Of a stretch of 17,899 bases of DNA, positions 1 through 6,758 are shown piece by piece. Below the pieces are notes generated by a model. It had not been told where the DNA came from and did not search any database. It was given only the letters and a program-made list of their open reading frames with translations. Numbering within the stretch: position 1 is the first letter of the stretch; each line of letters begins with the position of its first letter. The stretch comes from CAMBDR01 sp046597185. GTDB lineage: Bacteria > Pseudomonadota > Gammaproteobacteria > Burkholderiales > Burkholderiaceae_D. Position numbers and translations under genes: made by a program. The DNA is taken from positions 1 through 17,899 of the forward strand of contig JBKJLF010000207.1 in the NCBI GenBank assembly GCA_046597185.1, read 5' to 3'.

Positions 1-21
1 GACTTCTTAGAAAAATCACCT

Positions 22-915
22 ATGTTTAGTTATCGCAATGGTTTCCATGCAGGTAATCATGCAGATGTTTTAAAACATCTGGTGTGTATGCATATTTTGA
101 ATTATCTCAATCAAAAACCGGGCCCGTACCAATATGTTGACACCCATGCAGGGGCGGGCGCGTATGAATTGGATGGGCGTTTTGCCACAAAGAGCGGGGA
201 GGCGGAAACCGGCATTAATCGACTCTGGACCCGCACCGACCTGCCGCCTGCGGTGGCGGAATATGTTGCCCTGGTGCGTCAGTTAAACCCCAATGGCAAG
301 TTGCGCTTTTACCCCGGTTCGCCCTATATTGCCGATTATTTGGCGCGTGAAGAGGATAAATTGCGTTTGTTTGAAATGCATCCCAGTGACAGCCGCTTGC
401 TGATTGAAAATTTTGCCAAGGATAATGGTAGCGGGCGTGGGCGCGGACGGCGCGTAATGGTGCAAGTGAGTGATGGCTTTGCCGGGTTGAAGGCCTTGTT
501 GCCGCCGGTGTCACGACGTGGCTATGTCTTGATCGACCCACCGTATGAAGATAAAAACGATTATCGCTACGTCAAAGATGCAGTGTCGGATTCCTTAAAG
601 CGTTTTGCCACGGGCACTTATGCGGTGTGGTATCCGATTTTGAATCGCAATGAATCGCGCCAATTGGCCGAACGCTTGAAAAAGCTACCCTGTCAATCGT
701 GGTTGAATGTTACTTTGACCATCGGCTCACCGAATCCGGATGGCTTTGGTCTGCACAGCAGCGGCATGTTTGTTATCAATCCACCGTGGACTTTGGAAGC
801 CTTATTGAAGGGGGCGTTGCCGTATTTGGTCGCCGTATTGGGGCGTGATGCGGGTGCCGGTTATACGCTGGAGAGTGACGAGGCACCGCCATCGAAGCTG
901 CGTGCAGGATCATGA
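22..915 (+). CDS. rlmJ: 23S rRNA (adenine(2030)-N6)-methyltransferase RlmJ
   Basis: RlmJ transfers a methyl group from S-adenosylmethionine to N6 of A2030 in 23S rRNA. The N-terminus (SYRNGFHAGNHADVLKH) matches the family opening almost word for word, which fixes the start. THAGAG around residues 41-46 is the SAM-binding loop. The N6-adenine methyltransferase signature DPPY is at residues 172-175, preceded by the hydrophobic strand YVLI. At 297 residues it is slightly longer than the roughly 280 of the E. coli enzyme; the extra length is a poorly conserved C-terminal tail. There is no clear Shine-Dalgarno sequence in the 21 visible upstream bases, and its promoter is probably outside the window. 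The downstream EAL/HDOD gene is co-oriented but separated by 103 bases, so it may have its own promoter. Confidence 0.95.
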   Translation: MFSYRNGFHAGNHADVLKHLVCMHILNYLNQKPGPYQYVDTHAGAGAYELDGRFATKSGEAETGINRLWTRTDLPPAVAEYVALVRQLNPNGKLRFYPGSPYIADYLAREEDKLRLFEMHPSDSRLLIENFAKDNGSGRGRGRRVMVQVSDGFAGLKALLPPVSRRGYVLIDPPYEDKNDYRYVKDAVSDSLKRFATGTYAVWYPILNRNESRQLAERLKKLPCQSWLNVTLTIGSPNPDGFGLHSSGMFVINPPWTLEALLKGALPYLVAVLGRDAGAGYTLESDEAPPSKLRAGS

Positions 916-923
916 CTGGGGTG

Positions 924-933
924 TGAAATTTCA
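924..933. repeat. Perfect 10-bp palindrome in the rlmJ/EAL-HDOD gap
   Basis: TGAAATTTCA is a perfect palindrome just upstream of the -35 region expected from the TACAAT at 958-963. It could be an operator half-site pair, but a 10-bp AT-rich palindrome is easily met by chance. Confidence 0.25.
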
Positions 934-957
934 TGTGGTGGGGCCGCAAATTAGCGT

Positions 958-963
958 TACAAT
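958..963 (+). promoter_or_regulatory. Possible -10 element for the EAL/HDOD gene
   Basis: TACAAT (five of six matches to TATAAT) lies in the gap after rlmJ, about 55 bases before the next start codon. No good -35 hexamer is seen at 16-18 bases upstream. The assignment is tentative. Confidence 0.3.
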
Positions 964-1018
964 CGAGGCTAACAAGCCCGGATTTATCGGATTGAATGAT
1001 TGAGTATGGGATAACACT

Positions 1019-2275
1019 ATGACAGAATCAAGCTCGAGCAATCAGCCATTCATCAAAGACTTTTTTCTTGGTCGGCAGCCGATTTTGAATCGCGAACAAG
1101 GTTTGTTTGCCTATGAACTTTTGTTTCGCAGTGCGCGTACGGGTGCGGTCACGGTGGAAGATGATTTATCGGCCACGGCAGCGGTGATTGCGCATGCCGC
1201 CGAGTTGGGCATGGATCATGTGATCGGCGACAAACTGGGCTTTATCAATGTTGACGCCGCTGTCTTGCTGAGCGATTTTGTGCAAGTCTTAAATCCCAAA
1301 AATGTGATTCTTGAAATTCTGGAAACCGTGCAAGCCAGCCCCGAGTTGTTGGCGCGGCTTGGGCAGCTAAAAGAATTGGGTTACCGGTTTGCCTTGGATG
1401 ATGTGGTGCATAACACCCACGACGTAGAAAAATTCTTGCCTTACGTTGAATTTGTCAAGATAGACATCATGAATATGCCTGTCGAGCAATTATCGATTTT
1501 GAGTCAACGCTTTCATTTGGAAAAGAAGAAACTGCTGGCCGAGAAGGTGGAAGCACACGAAGAGTTTTCTCAATGCGTCGCGCTCGGTTTTGATTATTTC
1601 CAGGGCTATTATTTTGCCAAACCCGTGGTGTTGAGCGGTAAGAAAATTACCTCATCTGAAATGGCGATTTTGCAATTGATGGCGCTGATTAATTCCGATG
1701 CGGATAGTGTGGTGTTGGAGCGCAATATCAAACAAGATGCGGCCCTAAGTTTGAATTTGCTGCGTTTGGTGAATACGCCCGCAGCTGGTGCCAAGAGCCG
1801 GATCGATACCTTGGGCCAGGGCCTGGCTATTTTAGGGCGTCGCCATTTGCTGCGCTGGTTGCAGGTGTTGTTGTACGCCAAACCAGGGCGCAATGCCTCA
1901 TTTCAAAATCCTTTGTTGCTGATGGCCACCACGCGTGGCAAATTGCTCGAATTGATGGCGCAAAAAATTCGTCCGGGTCAGCGTAATATGGCCGATATCG
2001 CGTTCACCGTGGGCATTATGTCGCTCATGGATGTGTTGTTTCAAATGACGATGGAAGAAATTTTAACCAAGGTAGCGGTGGCAGACGAAGTTGCCCTAGC
2101 CTTGCTGGCGCGCAAAGGCTGGTATGGCGCGATGTTGAAATTGGCTGAATATAATGAACACGTCGATACCGCCTTGCCTTTGCTCTTGCCCAGCTTGAAC
2201 CAATTGCAATTGTCCGTCGAAGACTGGTATCAATTGCAATTGGATACGTTTGACTGGGTGGCGCAAATTGGTTAG
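1019..2275 (+). CDS. Degenerate EAL domain plus HDOD domain signalling protein (YuxH/CdgJ-like)
   Basis: The opening FLGRQPILNREQGLFAYELL is typical of YuxH-type proteins that join an EAL-like domain (about residues 15-195) to an HDOD domain (about 200-400). In catalytic EAL phosphodiesterases the signature is EAL followed by LxR; here it reads ELLFR (E33), and the usual DDF metal site reads DDV. The late motif GFDYFQGYYFAKP is intact. The family pattern suggests it folds like an EAL domain but does not hydrolyse cyclic di-GMP, acting instead through protein contacts; known relatives influence motility and surface behaviour (inference for this protein). No membrane segment or signal peptide is seen. 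Start ATG at 1019 has only a weak GGGAT-type ribosome site. The gene ends six bases from the convergent methyltransferase gene. Confidence in the domain call is high, in the function low. Confidence 0.85.
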   Translation: MTESSSSNQPFIKDFFLGRQPILNREQGLFAYELLFRSARTGAVTVEDDLSATAAVIAHAAELGMDHVIGDKLGFINVDAAVLLSDFVQVLNPKNVILEILETVQASPELLARLGQLKELGYRFALDDVVHNTHDVEKFLPYVEFVKIDIMNMPVEQLSILSQRFHLEKKKLLAEKVEAHEEFSQCVALGFDYFQGYYFAKPVVLSGKKITSSEMAILQLMALINSDADSVVLERNIKQDAALSLNLLRLVNTPAAGAKSRIDTLGQGLAILGRRHLLRWLQVLLYAKPGRNASFQNPLLLMATTRGKLLELMAQKIRPGQRNMADIAFTVGIMSLMDVLFQMTMEEILTKVAVADEVALALLARKGWYGAMLKLAEYNEHVDTALPLLLPSLNQLQLSVEDWYQLQLDTFDWVAQIG

Positions 2276-2281
2276 ATTTTG

Positions 2282-3043
2282 TTAGCTCGCCAACAATAAA
2301 AAAACGGTTGGTTTTTTATGAAAATTGGGCTGGCCTTGCGTGGCCAATTGTTTTTTCCACTGCGTTACACTGCGGCTTTGCAGGCTTTCGCTGGAAAGAC
2401 TCAAATCGGTTGCGACGCAAATCAGGGTATCGGCATGGCAGGCACTGAGTATGGCGTCGAGCATGGCGGCATTGCGATAAGGTGTTTCAATGAAGAGCTG
2501 GGTTTGTTGTTCTTGCCGTGAGCGTGTCTCCAATTCTTTCAGACGTTTCAAACGCAGGGCCGCATCGGTAGGTAAATAGCCGTTAAAGGCAAAACTTTGC
2601 CCATTTAAACCGCTTCCCATCAAGGCTAATAATAAGGATGATGGGCCAACCAGAGGGCGCACGGGGATATTTTTTTGATGTGCCAGGCGCACCAGATTGG
2701 CACCGGGGTCAGCCACGGCAGGCACACCTGCTTCCGAAATTAAACCCGCATCCTGGCCCTGCAGCAGTGCTTGCAATAAACCGGGAAGCGCGTTGCTGGG
2801 GGTATTGATATTTAATTCTTCAATCCGGATTTCCTGTAAAGGCTTGGCGAGCGCCTGGTTGCTCGCCAATAGCTTAAGGAAGGCGCGCGTGCTTTTGGCG
2901 TTTTCTGCAATGAAATAATCCAGATTGGCTGTCAGTGCCTGCACTTGCTGTGGAATGATGTGGTTGAGCGCGTTATTGGTGCTTGCGCTGGCGTTGGTGT
3001 CGATGCCCAGGGTGTTGGGAATCAGGTAAAGCGTGCCGATCAT
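2282..3043 (-). CDS. RsmI-family (tetrapyrrole-methylase fold) SAM-dependent methyltransferase
   Basis: This 253-residue protein has the RsmI-type signature LISEAGVPAVADPG at residues 101-114, the GPSS turn at 133-136, FNGYLP at 153-158 and FIETPYR at 184-190, all features of the family that 2'-O-methylates C1402 of 16S rRNA. It differs from canonical RsmI in lacking the usual ATPIGNLGD opening (here IPNTLGI, residues 8-14) and in being shorter than about 285 residues. Proteins of this type are common next to maf in betaproteobacteria and usually coexist with a genuine RsmI elsewhere, so it is probably a paralogue whose substrate is not established. Its ATG overlaps the maf stop codon (ATGA), so the two are translationally coupled in a two-gene operon on the minus strand. 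Confidence 0.85.
   Translation of the reverse strand: MIGTLYLIPNTLGIDTNASASTNNALNHIIPQQVQALTANLDYFIAENAKSTRAFLKLLASNQALAKPLQEIRIEELNINTPSNALPGLLQALLQGQDAGLISEAGVPAVADPGANLVRLAHQKNIPVRPLVGPSSLLLALMGSGLNGQSFAFNGYLPTDAALRLKRLKELETRSRQEQQTQLFIETPYRNAAMLDAILSACHADTLICVATDLSLSSESLQSRSVTQWKKQLATQGQPNFHKKPTVFLLLAS
2290..2317 (+). terminator. Weak candidate terminator of the EAL/HDOD transcript
   Basis: CCAAC (2290-2294) can pair with GTTGG (2307-2311), followed at once by six T (2312-2317). The stem is only five base pairs with a 12-base A-rich loop, and it lies inside the 3' end of the convergent methyltransferase gene, the only place available because the two stop codons are six bases apart. Confidence 0.35.
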
Positions 3044-3651
3044 ATTGAAGAGCCTTGGAAAAAAGAGACGCCGGCGCGGCGTAACATGCTGGTAAGGGCG
3101 ATTAATGGCAAACCGGTTAGTGCAGTTGGATCGCTTGATTCGATTTTTTCTAGCAAGGCGATGCCTAAACCTTCATTTTTGGCGCTGCCGGCACAATCGT
3201 AAGGTTGCTCTATGCGCAAGTAGGCGTCCAATTCGGCATCCGGTAAATCACGAAACAGCACTTGTACCGTTACCACGTCGATTTGCAGGTCAGTATGATT
3301 GTGGCGCGTATCCAACAAACACAGTGCGCTATGGAAAGCAACCTGCTGTCCGCGCATTTCTTGCAATTGTGCCAATGCGTTGGCGTGGTTGCCGGGTTTG
3401 CCGATGGGTTTGTCGTGCAGGCAAGCGACTTGGTCGGAGCCAATCACCAGCGCACCGGGATGCTGTTTGGCAACGCGTTCTGCTTTGGCCCGGGCCAGGC
3501 GCAATGCTGTATCGAGCGGCTTTTCACCTGCCAGCGCGCTCTCGTTGAGTTCGGGTGCGATGGCGCGAAAGGGCAGGCCCAAGCGGGTCAGCAAGGCTTG
3601 CCGATAGGGGGAGCTGGAGGCTAAAATTAAAGGCGACGCTTGAATTATCAT
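3040..3651 (-). CDS. maf: Maf-family nucleotide pyrophosphatase, YceF type (7-methyl-GTP)
   Basis: Maf proteins hydrolyse non-canonical or modified nucleoside triphosphates to monophosphate and pyrophosphate. The N-terminal LASSSPYR (residues 10-17) is the phosphate-binding motif, and GSDQVA at 71-76 carries the catalytic Asp73. The tail CAGSAKNEGLGIALLEKIES with the following LTGLPLIAL matches the YceF branch, which in E. coli prefers 7-methyl-GTP, rather than the YhdE branch (dTTP/UTP). Length, 203 residues, is normal. The ATG at 3651 is supported by the conserved N-terminus, though no Shine-Dalgarno sequence precedes it (upstream is T-rich on its strand). It is divergent from yceD with 76 bases between, and its stop overlaps the start of the downstream methyltransferase gene. 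Confidence 0.92.
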   Translation of the reverse strand: MIIQASPLILASSSPYRQALLTRLGLPFRAIAPELNESALAGEKPLDTALRLARAKAERVAKQHPGALVIGSDQVACLHDKPIGKPGNHANALAQLQEMRGQQVAFHSALCLLDTRHNHTDLQIDVVTVQVLFRDLPDAELDAYLRIEQPYDCAGSAKNEGLGIALLEKIESSDPTALTGLPLIALTSMLRRAGVSFFQGSSI

Positions 3652-3670
3652 AAAAAAGTTTAAGAAGGCT

Positions 3671-3700
3671 TTGACTTATTGAGAGCAATCCTGTTATTAT
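3671..3700 (+). promoter_or_regulatory. Sigma-70-type promoter with extended -10, upstream of yceD
   Basis: TTGACT (3671-3676, five of six) and TATTAT (3695-3700, five of six) are 18 bases apart, and TG at 3692-3693 forms an extended -10. The predicted start of transcription is about 20 bases before the yceD ATG. It is the best sigma-70 promoter in the window and probably drives yceD-rpmF and, by read-through, plsX and the fab genes. Confidence 0.7.
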
Positions 3701-3727
3701 CGCAGGTTTTCTGGATACGCAGAGCAT

Positions 3728-4231
3728 ATGAACGCTTATGTACTCGACGCCTTTGAGTTTTGTCGGCAAAACCAAGTGCGTGAAGAAACGGTTGCGGTTG
3801 CTGAGTTGAGCCGTGTGGCTGAAGATTGCGCTGACGATAGTGGCGAGGTGCGCTGGTCTTTGCAGGGCGGCACCCATGTGAATGGTTACCCGCAATGGAA
3901 GTTGCAGGTGCAGGCAAGCTTGCAATTGATGTGCCAGCGTTGTTTGACGCCGTTTGCTTATCAAATCAATTCCCACACCACGCTGATTTTGGCGCGTGAT
4001 GATGAAAAAGCGGATGAAATGGAAGTGGAGCTCGACGATGAATCGCTGGATGTGATTGTTGCGAGTCGCGCTTTTAATATTCTGGAAATGATCGAAGATG
4101 AAGTATTGCTGGCCATGCCCTTGGCTCCCCGGCACCAGCAATGCACTGATGGCGCTGCGCCCGAGTTGGACGATGGTGAATCAGAAGAAACAGAATTGCC
4201 GTTTTCTAGCCTCAAGGGCTTGAAGCAATAA
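3728..4231 (+). CDS. yceD: YceD/DUF177 family protein, large ribosomal RNA accumulation protein
   Basis: YceD family members sit next to rpmF in most bacteria and are needed for normal 23S rRNA accumulation; the molecular mechanism is unsettled. This 167-residue protein has the conserved metal-type motifs CQRC at residues 69-72 and HQQC at 136-139, an acidic middle and C-terminal part (about residues 91-107 and 147-156), and the family's closing PFSSLKGLK at 158-166. The ATG at 3728 is placed just after a good promoter; its ribosome site is weak (GCAGAG). The gene is 119 bases upstream of rpmF, a gap that contains a second promoter-like element, so the two may be transcribed together and rpmF also alone. 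Confidence 0.92.
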   Translation: MNAYVLDAFEFCRQNQVREETVAVAELSRVAEDCADDSGEVRWSLQGGTHVNGYPQWKLQVQASLQLMCQRCLTPFAYQINSHTTLILARDDEKADEMEVELDDESLDVIVASRAFNILEMIEDEVLLAMPLAPRHQQCTDGAAPELDDGESEETELPFSSLKGLKQ

Positions 4232-4314
4232 ATCAGGAAACACAAGGAAGCAGTGAGCTGAGCGCAGGATTTCTACCTTTTCGGTGGGCGTCGGACGTGT
4301 TGCTGGGCTGTGTA

Positions 4315-4323
4315 TGTTACAAT
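4315..4323 (+). promoter_or_regulatory. Extended -10 promoter candidate for rpmF
   Basis: TG (4315-4316) one base before TACAAT (4318-4323) makes an extended -10 element, which can work without a good -35; none is seen at the right distance. A start near 4330 would give a leader of about 20 bases carrying the strong AGGAG site. Confidence 0.5.
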
Positions 4324-4340
4324 TTCGGAACTTATGTATT

Positions 4341-4345
4341 AGGAG
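4341..4345 (+). promoter_or_regulatory. Ribosome binding site that fixes the rpmF start
   Basis: AGGAG ends five bases before the ATG at 4351. This, plus the conserved L32 N-terminus MAVQQNK, rules out the in-frame upstream ATG at 4297. Confidence 0.85.
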
Positions 4346-4350
4346 TTATC

Positions 4351-4533
4351 ATGGCTGTTCAACAAAACAAGAAGTCCCCTTCCAAGCGCGGCATGCATCG
4401 TTCGCATGATTTTCTGGTGACCCCACAATTGGGCATCGAGCCTACCACGGGTGAAACGCATATGCGCCATCATATTAGCCCTAACGGCTACTATCGTGGT
4501 CGCAAGGTATTGAAAACCAAGAACGACGAGTAA
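4351..4533 (+). CDS. rpmF: 50S ribosomal protein L32
   Basis: L32 is a small protein of the large ribosomal subunit. The 60-residue product begins MAVQQNKKSPSKRGMHRSHD and ends in HISPNGYYRGRKV plus a short tail, closely matching E. coli L32. It has no cysteines, so it is the zinc-free form rather than the CxxC zinc-ribbon form found in many Gram-positives. An in-frame ATG lies 54 bases upstream (4297), but the extra residues would be hydrophobic and unlike any L32. The gene has its own promoter-like element and a hairpin terminator 37 bases after the stop, which suggests high, partly independent expression between yceD and plsX. Confidence 0.97.
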   Translation: MAVQQNKKSPSKRGMHRSHDFLVTPQLGIEPTTGETHMRHHISPNGYYRGRKVLKTKNDE

Positions 4534-4569
4534 TAAGGTAAATTGGATTGAGATACCAGCAATAAAAAG

Positions 4570-4603
4570 AGCGGCACGACGGCTTGACGTTGCGCCGCTT
4601 TTT
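4570..4603 (+). terminator. Rho-independent terminator between rpmF and plsX
   Basis: AGCGGC (4570-4575) pairs with GCCGCT (4594-4599); after one mismatch the stem continues with CGACG (4577-4581) against CGTTG-type pairing at 4588-4592 (one G-U pair), with a six-base loop. T residues at 4599-4603 follow. An A-rich stretch just upstream would give weak activity in reverse as well. It probably limits read-through from rpmF into the fatty acid genes. Confidence 0.75.
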
Positions 4604-4642
4604 ATTGCGCGTTTGTTGTAGATTTGCGGCGACCGATACTCA

Positions 4643-5719
4643 ATGACAATAAAAATTTCTATTGACTGCATGGGAGGCGATCATGGCCCTTCCGTGACAG
4701 TACCTGCTGCGCTATCCTTTCTCGCTCGCGAATCGGATGTTGAACTGATTCTGGTCGGTTTGGAAGGTGTGTTGCGCGCTGAATTAAAAAAGCATAAGGG
4801 GCAGGATTTGCCACGCCTGACGATTGTTGATGCGACTGAAGTAGTGGAGATGGATGATTCTCTGGAGGTTGCATTGCGTCGTAAGAAAAACTCGTCGATG
4901 CGGGTTGCGATTCAATTGGTCAAAGATAAGCGGGCCAACGCATGCGTTTCAGCGGGCAATACGGGGGCGTTGATGGCGATTTCGCGTTATATCCTGAAAA
5001 CTTTGCCGGGTATTGATCGCCCCGCAATTTGCAGCATCTTGCCGAATCAAAATGACGGGCCAACCTATATGCTCGATCTGGGCGCGAATGTGGATTGCGA
5101 ACCACATCATTTGCATCAGTTTGCGATTATGGCTTCCGTACTGGTTACTGCGATGGAATCAAAACCCGAGCCGACGGTAGGTTTGTTGAATGTCGGCACA
5201 GAAGATATCAAGGGCAATGACCTGGTTAAGCGTACCGCTGAGTTGCTGCAACAAGACCATGAGCGAGGCATCTTGAATTTTTACGGCAACGTCGAAGGTA
5301 ATGATATCTATAAAGGGACAACCGATATTGTGGTCTGTGATGGCTTTGTTGGCAATGTGACGCTGAAGGCTTCAGAAGGTTTGGCGCGCATGTTCAAGAG
5401 CGTGTTGACCGCTGAATTTAAGCGCAGTCCGGTCACCATGCTCGGTGCGCTGGTCTCTGCCAGTGCGCTGAAGGCCATTGCGAATCGTTTGAATCCGTCA
5501 CGTTATAATGGTGCGAGTTTATTGGGTTTGAAGGGTTTGGTGTTTAAGAGTCATGGGAGTGCGGATGCCTATTCGTATGAATGGGCGATTAGCCGTGCTT
5601 TTGATGCGGCCAAATACAATGTGTTATCTCATATTTCTGAGACCATTGCGGAGTTGATGCCTCAGTCGGGGCAAGATGGGACTCCTTCTGTTAAGACTTT
5701 TGAACGAAAGAATTCATGA
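4643..5719 (+). CDS. plsX: Phosphate acyltransferase PlsX
   Basis: PlsX converts acyl-ACP and phosphate to acyl-phosphate, the acyl donor for PlsY in the first step of phospholipid synthesis. It is a soluble or peripheral membrane enzyme. The N-terminal ISIDCMGGDHGP motif (residues 5-16) is diagnostic, SAGNTGALM lies near 104-112, and DLGANVDC and VCDGFVGNVTLK further on are conserved family blocks. Length of 358 residues is normal. The start at 4643 is set by the conserved N-terminus; only a weak GGCGA lies upstream. The stop codon overlaps the fabH start (ATGA at 5716-5719), so plsX and fabH are translationally coupled. Confidence 0.96.
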   Translation: MTIKISIDCMGGDHGPSVTVPAALSFLARESDVELILVGLEGVLRAELKKHKGQDLPRLTIVDATEVVEMDDSLEVALRRKKNSSMRVAIQLVKDKRANACVSAGNTGALMAISRYILKTLPGIDRPAICSILPNQNDGPTYMLDLGANVDCEPHHLHQFAIMASVLVTAMESKPEPTVGLLNVGTEDIKGNDLVKRTAELLQQDHERGILNFYGNVEGNDIYKGTTDIVVCDGFVGNVTLKASEGLARMFKSVLTAEFKRSPVTMLGALVSASALKAIANRLNPSRYNGASLLGLKGLVFKSHGSADAYSYEWAISRAFDAAKYNVLSHISETIAELMPQSGQDGTPSVKTFERKNS

Positions 5720-6702
5720 AACGTCATAGCAAAATTATCGGTACGGGTAGCTATTTGCCGCCACGTCGTGTGACGAATCACGAATTGGTTGCCCAATTGG
5801 CTGAAAATGGGATTGAAAGCTCTGATGAATGGATTGTTACGCGTAGTGGCATTGCGGCGCGCCACTATGTTGAATCAGGCGTGTTATCCAGTGATTTGGC
5901 GGTGAATGCGGCCCGACAGGCATTGGAAATGGCCGGCTTGGAACCTAATCAAATCGATTTGATCATTGTTGCAACCTCTACGCCCGATTTCCTGGGCAGT
6001 TTCCCGAGTACGGCTTGTGTCGTGCAGCGTAAGTTGGGTATCACTAACGGCTGTGCAGCGTTTGATGTGCAAGCCGTGTGTAGCGGTTTTGTGTATGCCG
6101 TATCGGTGGCTGACAGTTTTATTAAATCGGGTGCTCACACAAATATTTTGGTGATTGGTGCCGAAACATTTTCCCAAATTCTTAATTTTGAAGATCGTAC
6201 CACCTGTGTTTTATTTGGTGATGGTGCGGGTGCGGTGGTCTTGAGTGTATCGGATCAGCCTGGCATTCTGGCAACGAGATTGCATGCCGATGGACGATAT
6301 GATCATGTGCTCAATGTTCAGGGTAAGGTAGTGAATGGTGCTTTGCTCGGCAACGCGTATTTGTATATGGATGGGCAAGCTGTGTTTAAGCTTGCTGTCA
6401 GCTCGCTTGAGAAAGTTGCTTATGAAGTGTTGGGTGCGGCAAACATGTTGCCATCCCAGCTCGACTGGCTGATTCCGCACCAGGCGAATATTCGAATCAT
6501 GCACAGCATGACGCGCAAACTTGGTTTGTCGCTTGATAAAATGGTTGCAACCGTAGATCAGCACGGTAATACTTCGGCAGCGTCGATTCCTTTGGCTTTG
6601 GATTTGGCGGTGCGGGATGGGCGGGTTCGTGCTGGGCAGTATGTTTTGATGGAAGGCGTTGGTGGTGGCTTTACCTGGGGTGCGGTGTTGGTGCGAATGT
6701 AA
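5716..6702 (+). CDS. fabH: Beta-ketoacyl-ACP synthase III FabH
   Basis: FabH condenses acetyl-CoA with malonyl-ACP to start each fatty acid chain. The 328-residue sequence carries the complete Cys-His-Asn triad: C122 in AVCSGF, H255 in IPHQAN and N285 in HGNTSAAS. The opening IIGTGSYLPPRRVTNHEL and closing GVGGGFTWGAVLVRM are also typical. It starts inside the plsX stop codon. A perfect TATAAT lies directly after its stop, so fabD downstream may also be transcribed separately. FabH is a known target of feedback by long-chain acyl-ACP, but nothing in the sequence here bears on that. Confidence 0.97.
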   Translation: MKRHSKIIGTGSYLPPRRVTNHELVAQLAENGIESSDEWIVTRSGIAARHYVESGVLSSDLAVNAARQALEMAGLEPNQIDLIIVATSTPDFLGSFPSTACVVQRKLGITNGCAAFDVQAVCSGFVYAVSVADSFIKSGAHTNILVIGAETFSQILNFEDRTTCVLFGDGAGAVVLSVSDQPGILATRLHADGRYDHVLNVQGKVVNGALLGNAYLYMDGQAVFKLAVSSLEKVAYEVLGAANMLPSQLDWLIPHQANIRIMHSMTRKLGLSLDKMVATVDQHGNTSAASIPLALDLAVRDGRVRAGQYVLMEGVGGGFTWGAVLVRM

Positions 6703-6715
6703 TCCGGGTTATAAT
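6688..6715 (+). promoter_or_regulatory. Internal sigma-70-type promoter candidate before fabD
   Basis: A consensus TATAAT at 6710-6715 stands 16 bases after TTGGTG (6688-6693, three of six). The -35 lies inside the end of fabH. A transcript would start near 6722, about 37 bases before the fabD ATG. Confidence 0.5.
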
Positions 6716-6746
6716 ATGCCAATTACTCAAAGAATAAAAGTTGAAT

Positions 6747-6750
6747 AGGA
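6747..6750 (+). promoter_or_regulatory. Ribosome binding site choosing the fabD ATG
   Basis: AGGA at 6747-6750 lies eight bases before the ATG at 6759, and favours it over the in-frame TTG at 6741, which would add six residues not seen in the family. Confidence 0.7.
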
Positions 6751-6758
6751 AAGAAAAC

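Noticed and set aside
3524..4141. A 205-codon minus-strand frame across the maf-yceD junction
   Set aside because: It runs through the yceD promoter and the maf start, shows no family resemblance, and conflicts with two conserved genes.
4327..4333. A perfect GGAACTT, the sigma-E -35 heptamer, just before rpmF
   Set aside because: A -10 at the correct spacing would fall on the rpmF start codon, so transcription would begin inside the gene. Probably chance.
4297..4350. Extended N-terminus for L32 from the ATG at 4297
   Set aside because: The added residues are hydrophobic and unlike L32, and the strong AGGAG site and conserved MAVQQNK place the start at 4351.
4613..4640. TTGTTG and GATACT, 16 bases apart, before plsX
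   Set aside because: The -10 is poor (four of six) and ends only two bases from the ATG, so the transcript would start inside plsX.
6741..6758. TTG start for fabD adding six residues
   Set aside because: AGGA lies at the right distance from the ATG at 6759 and the family starts there.
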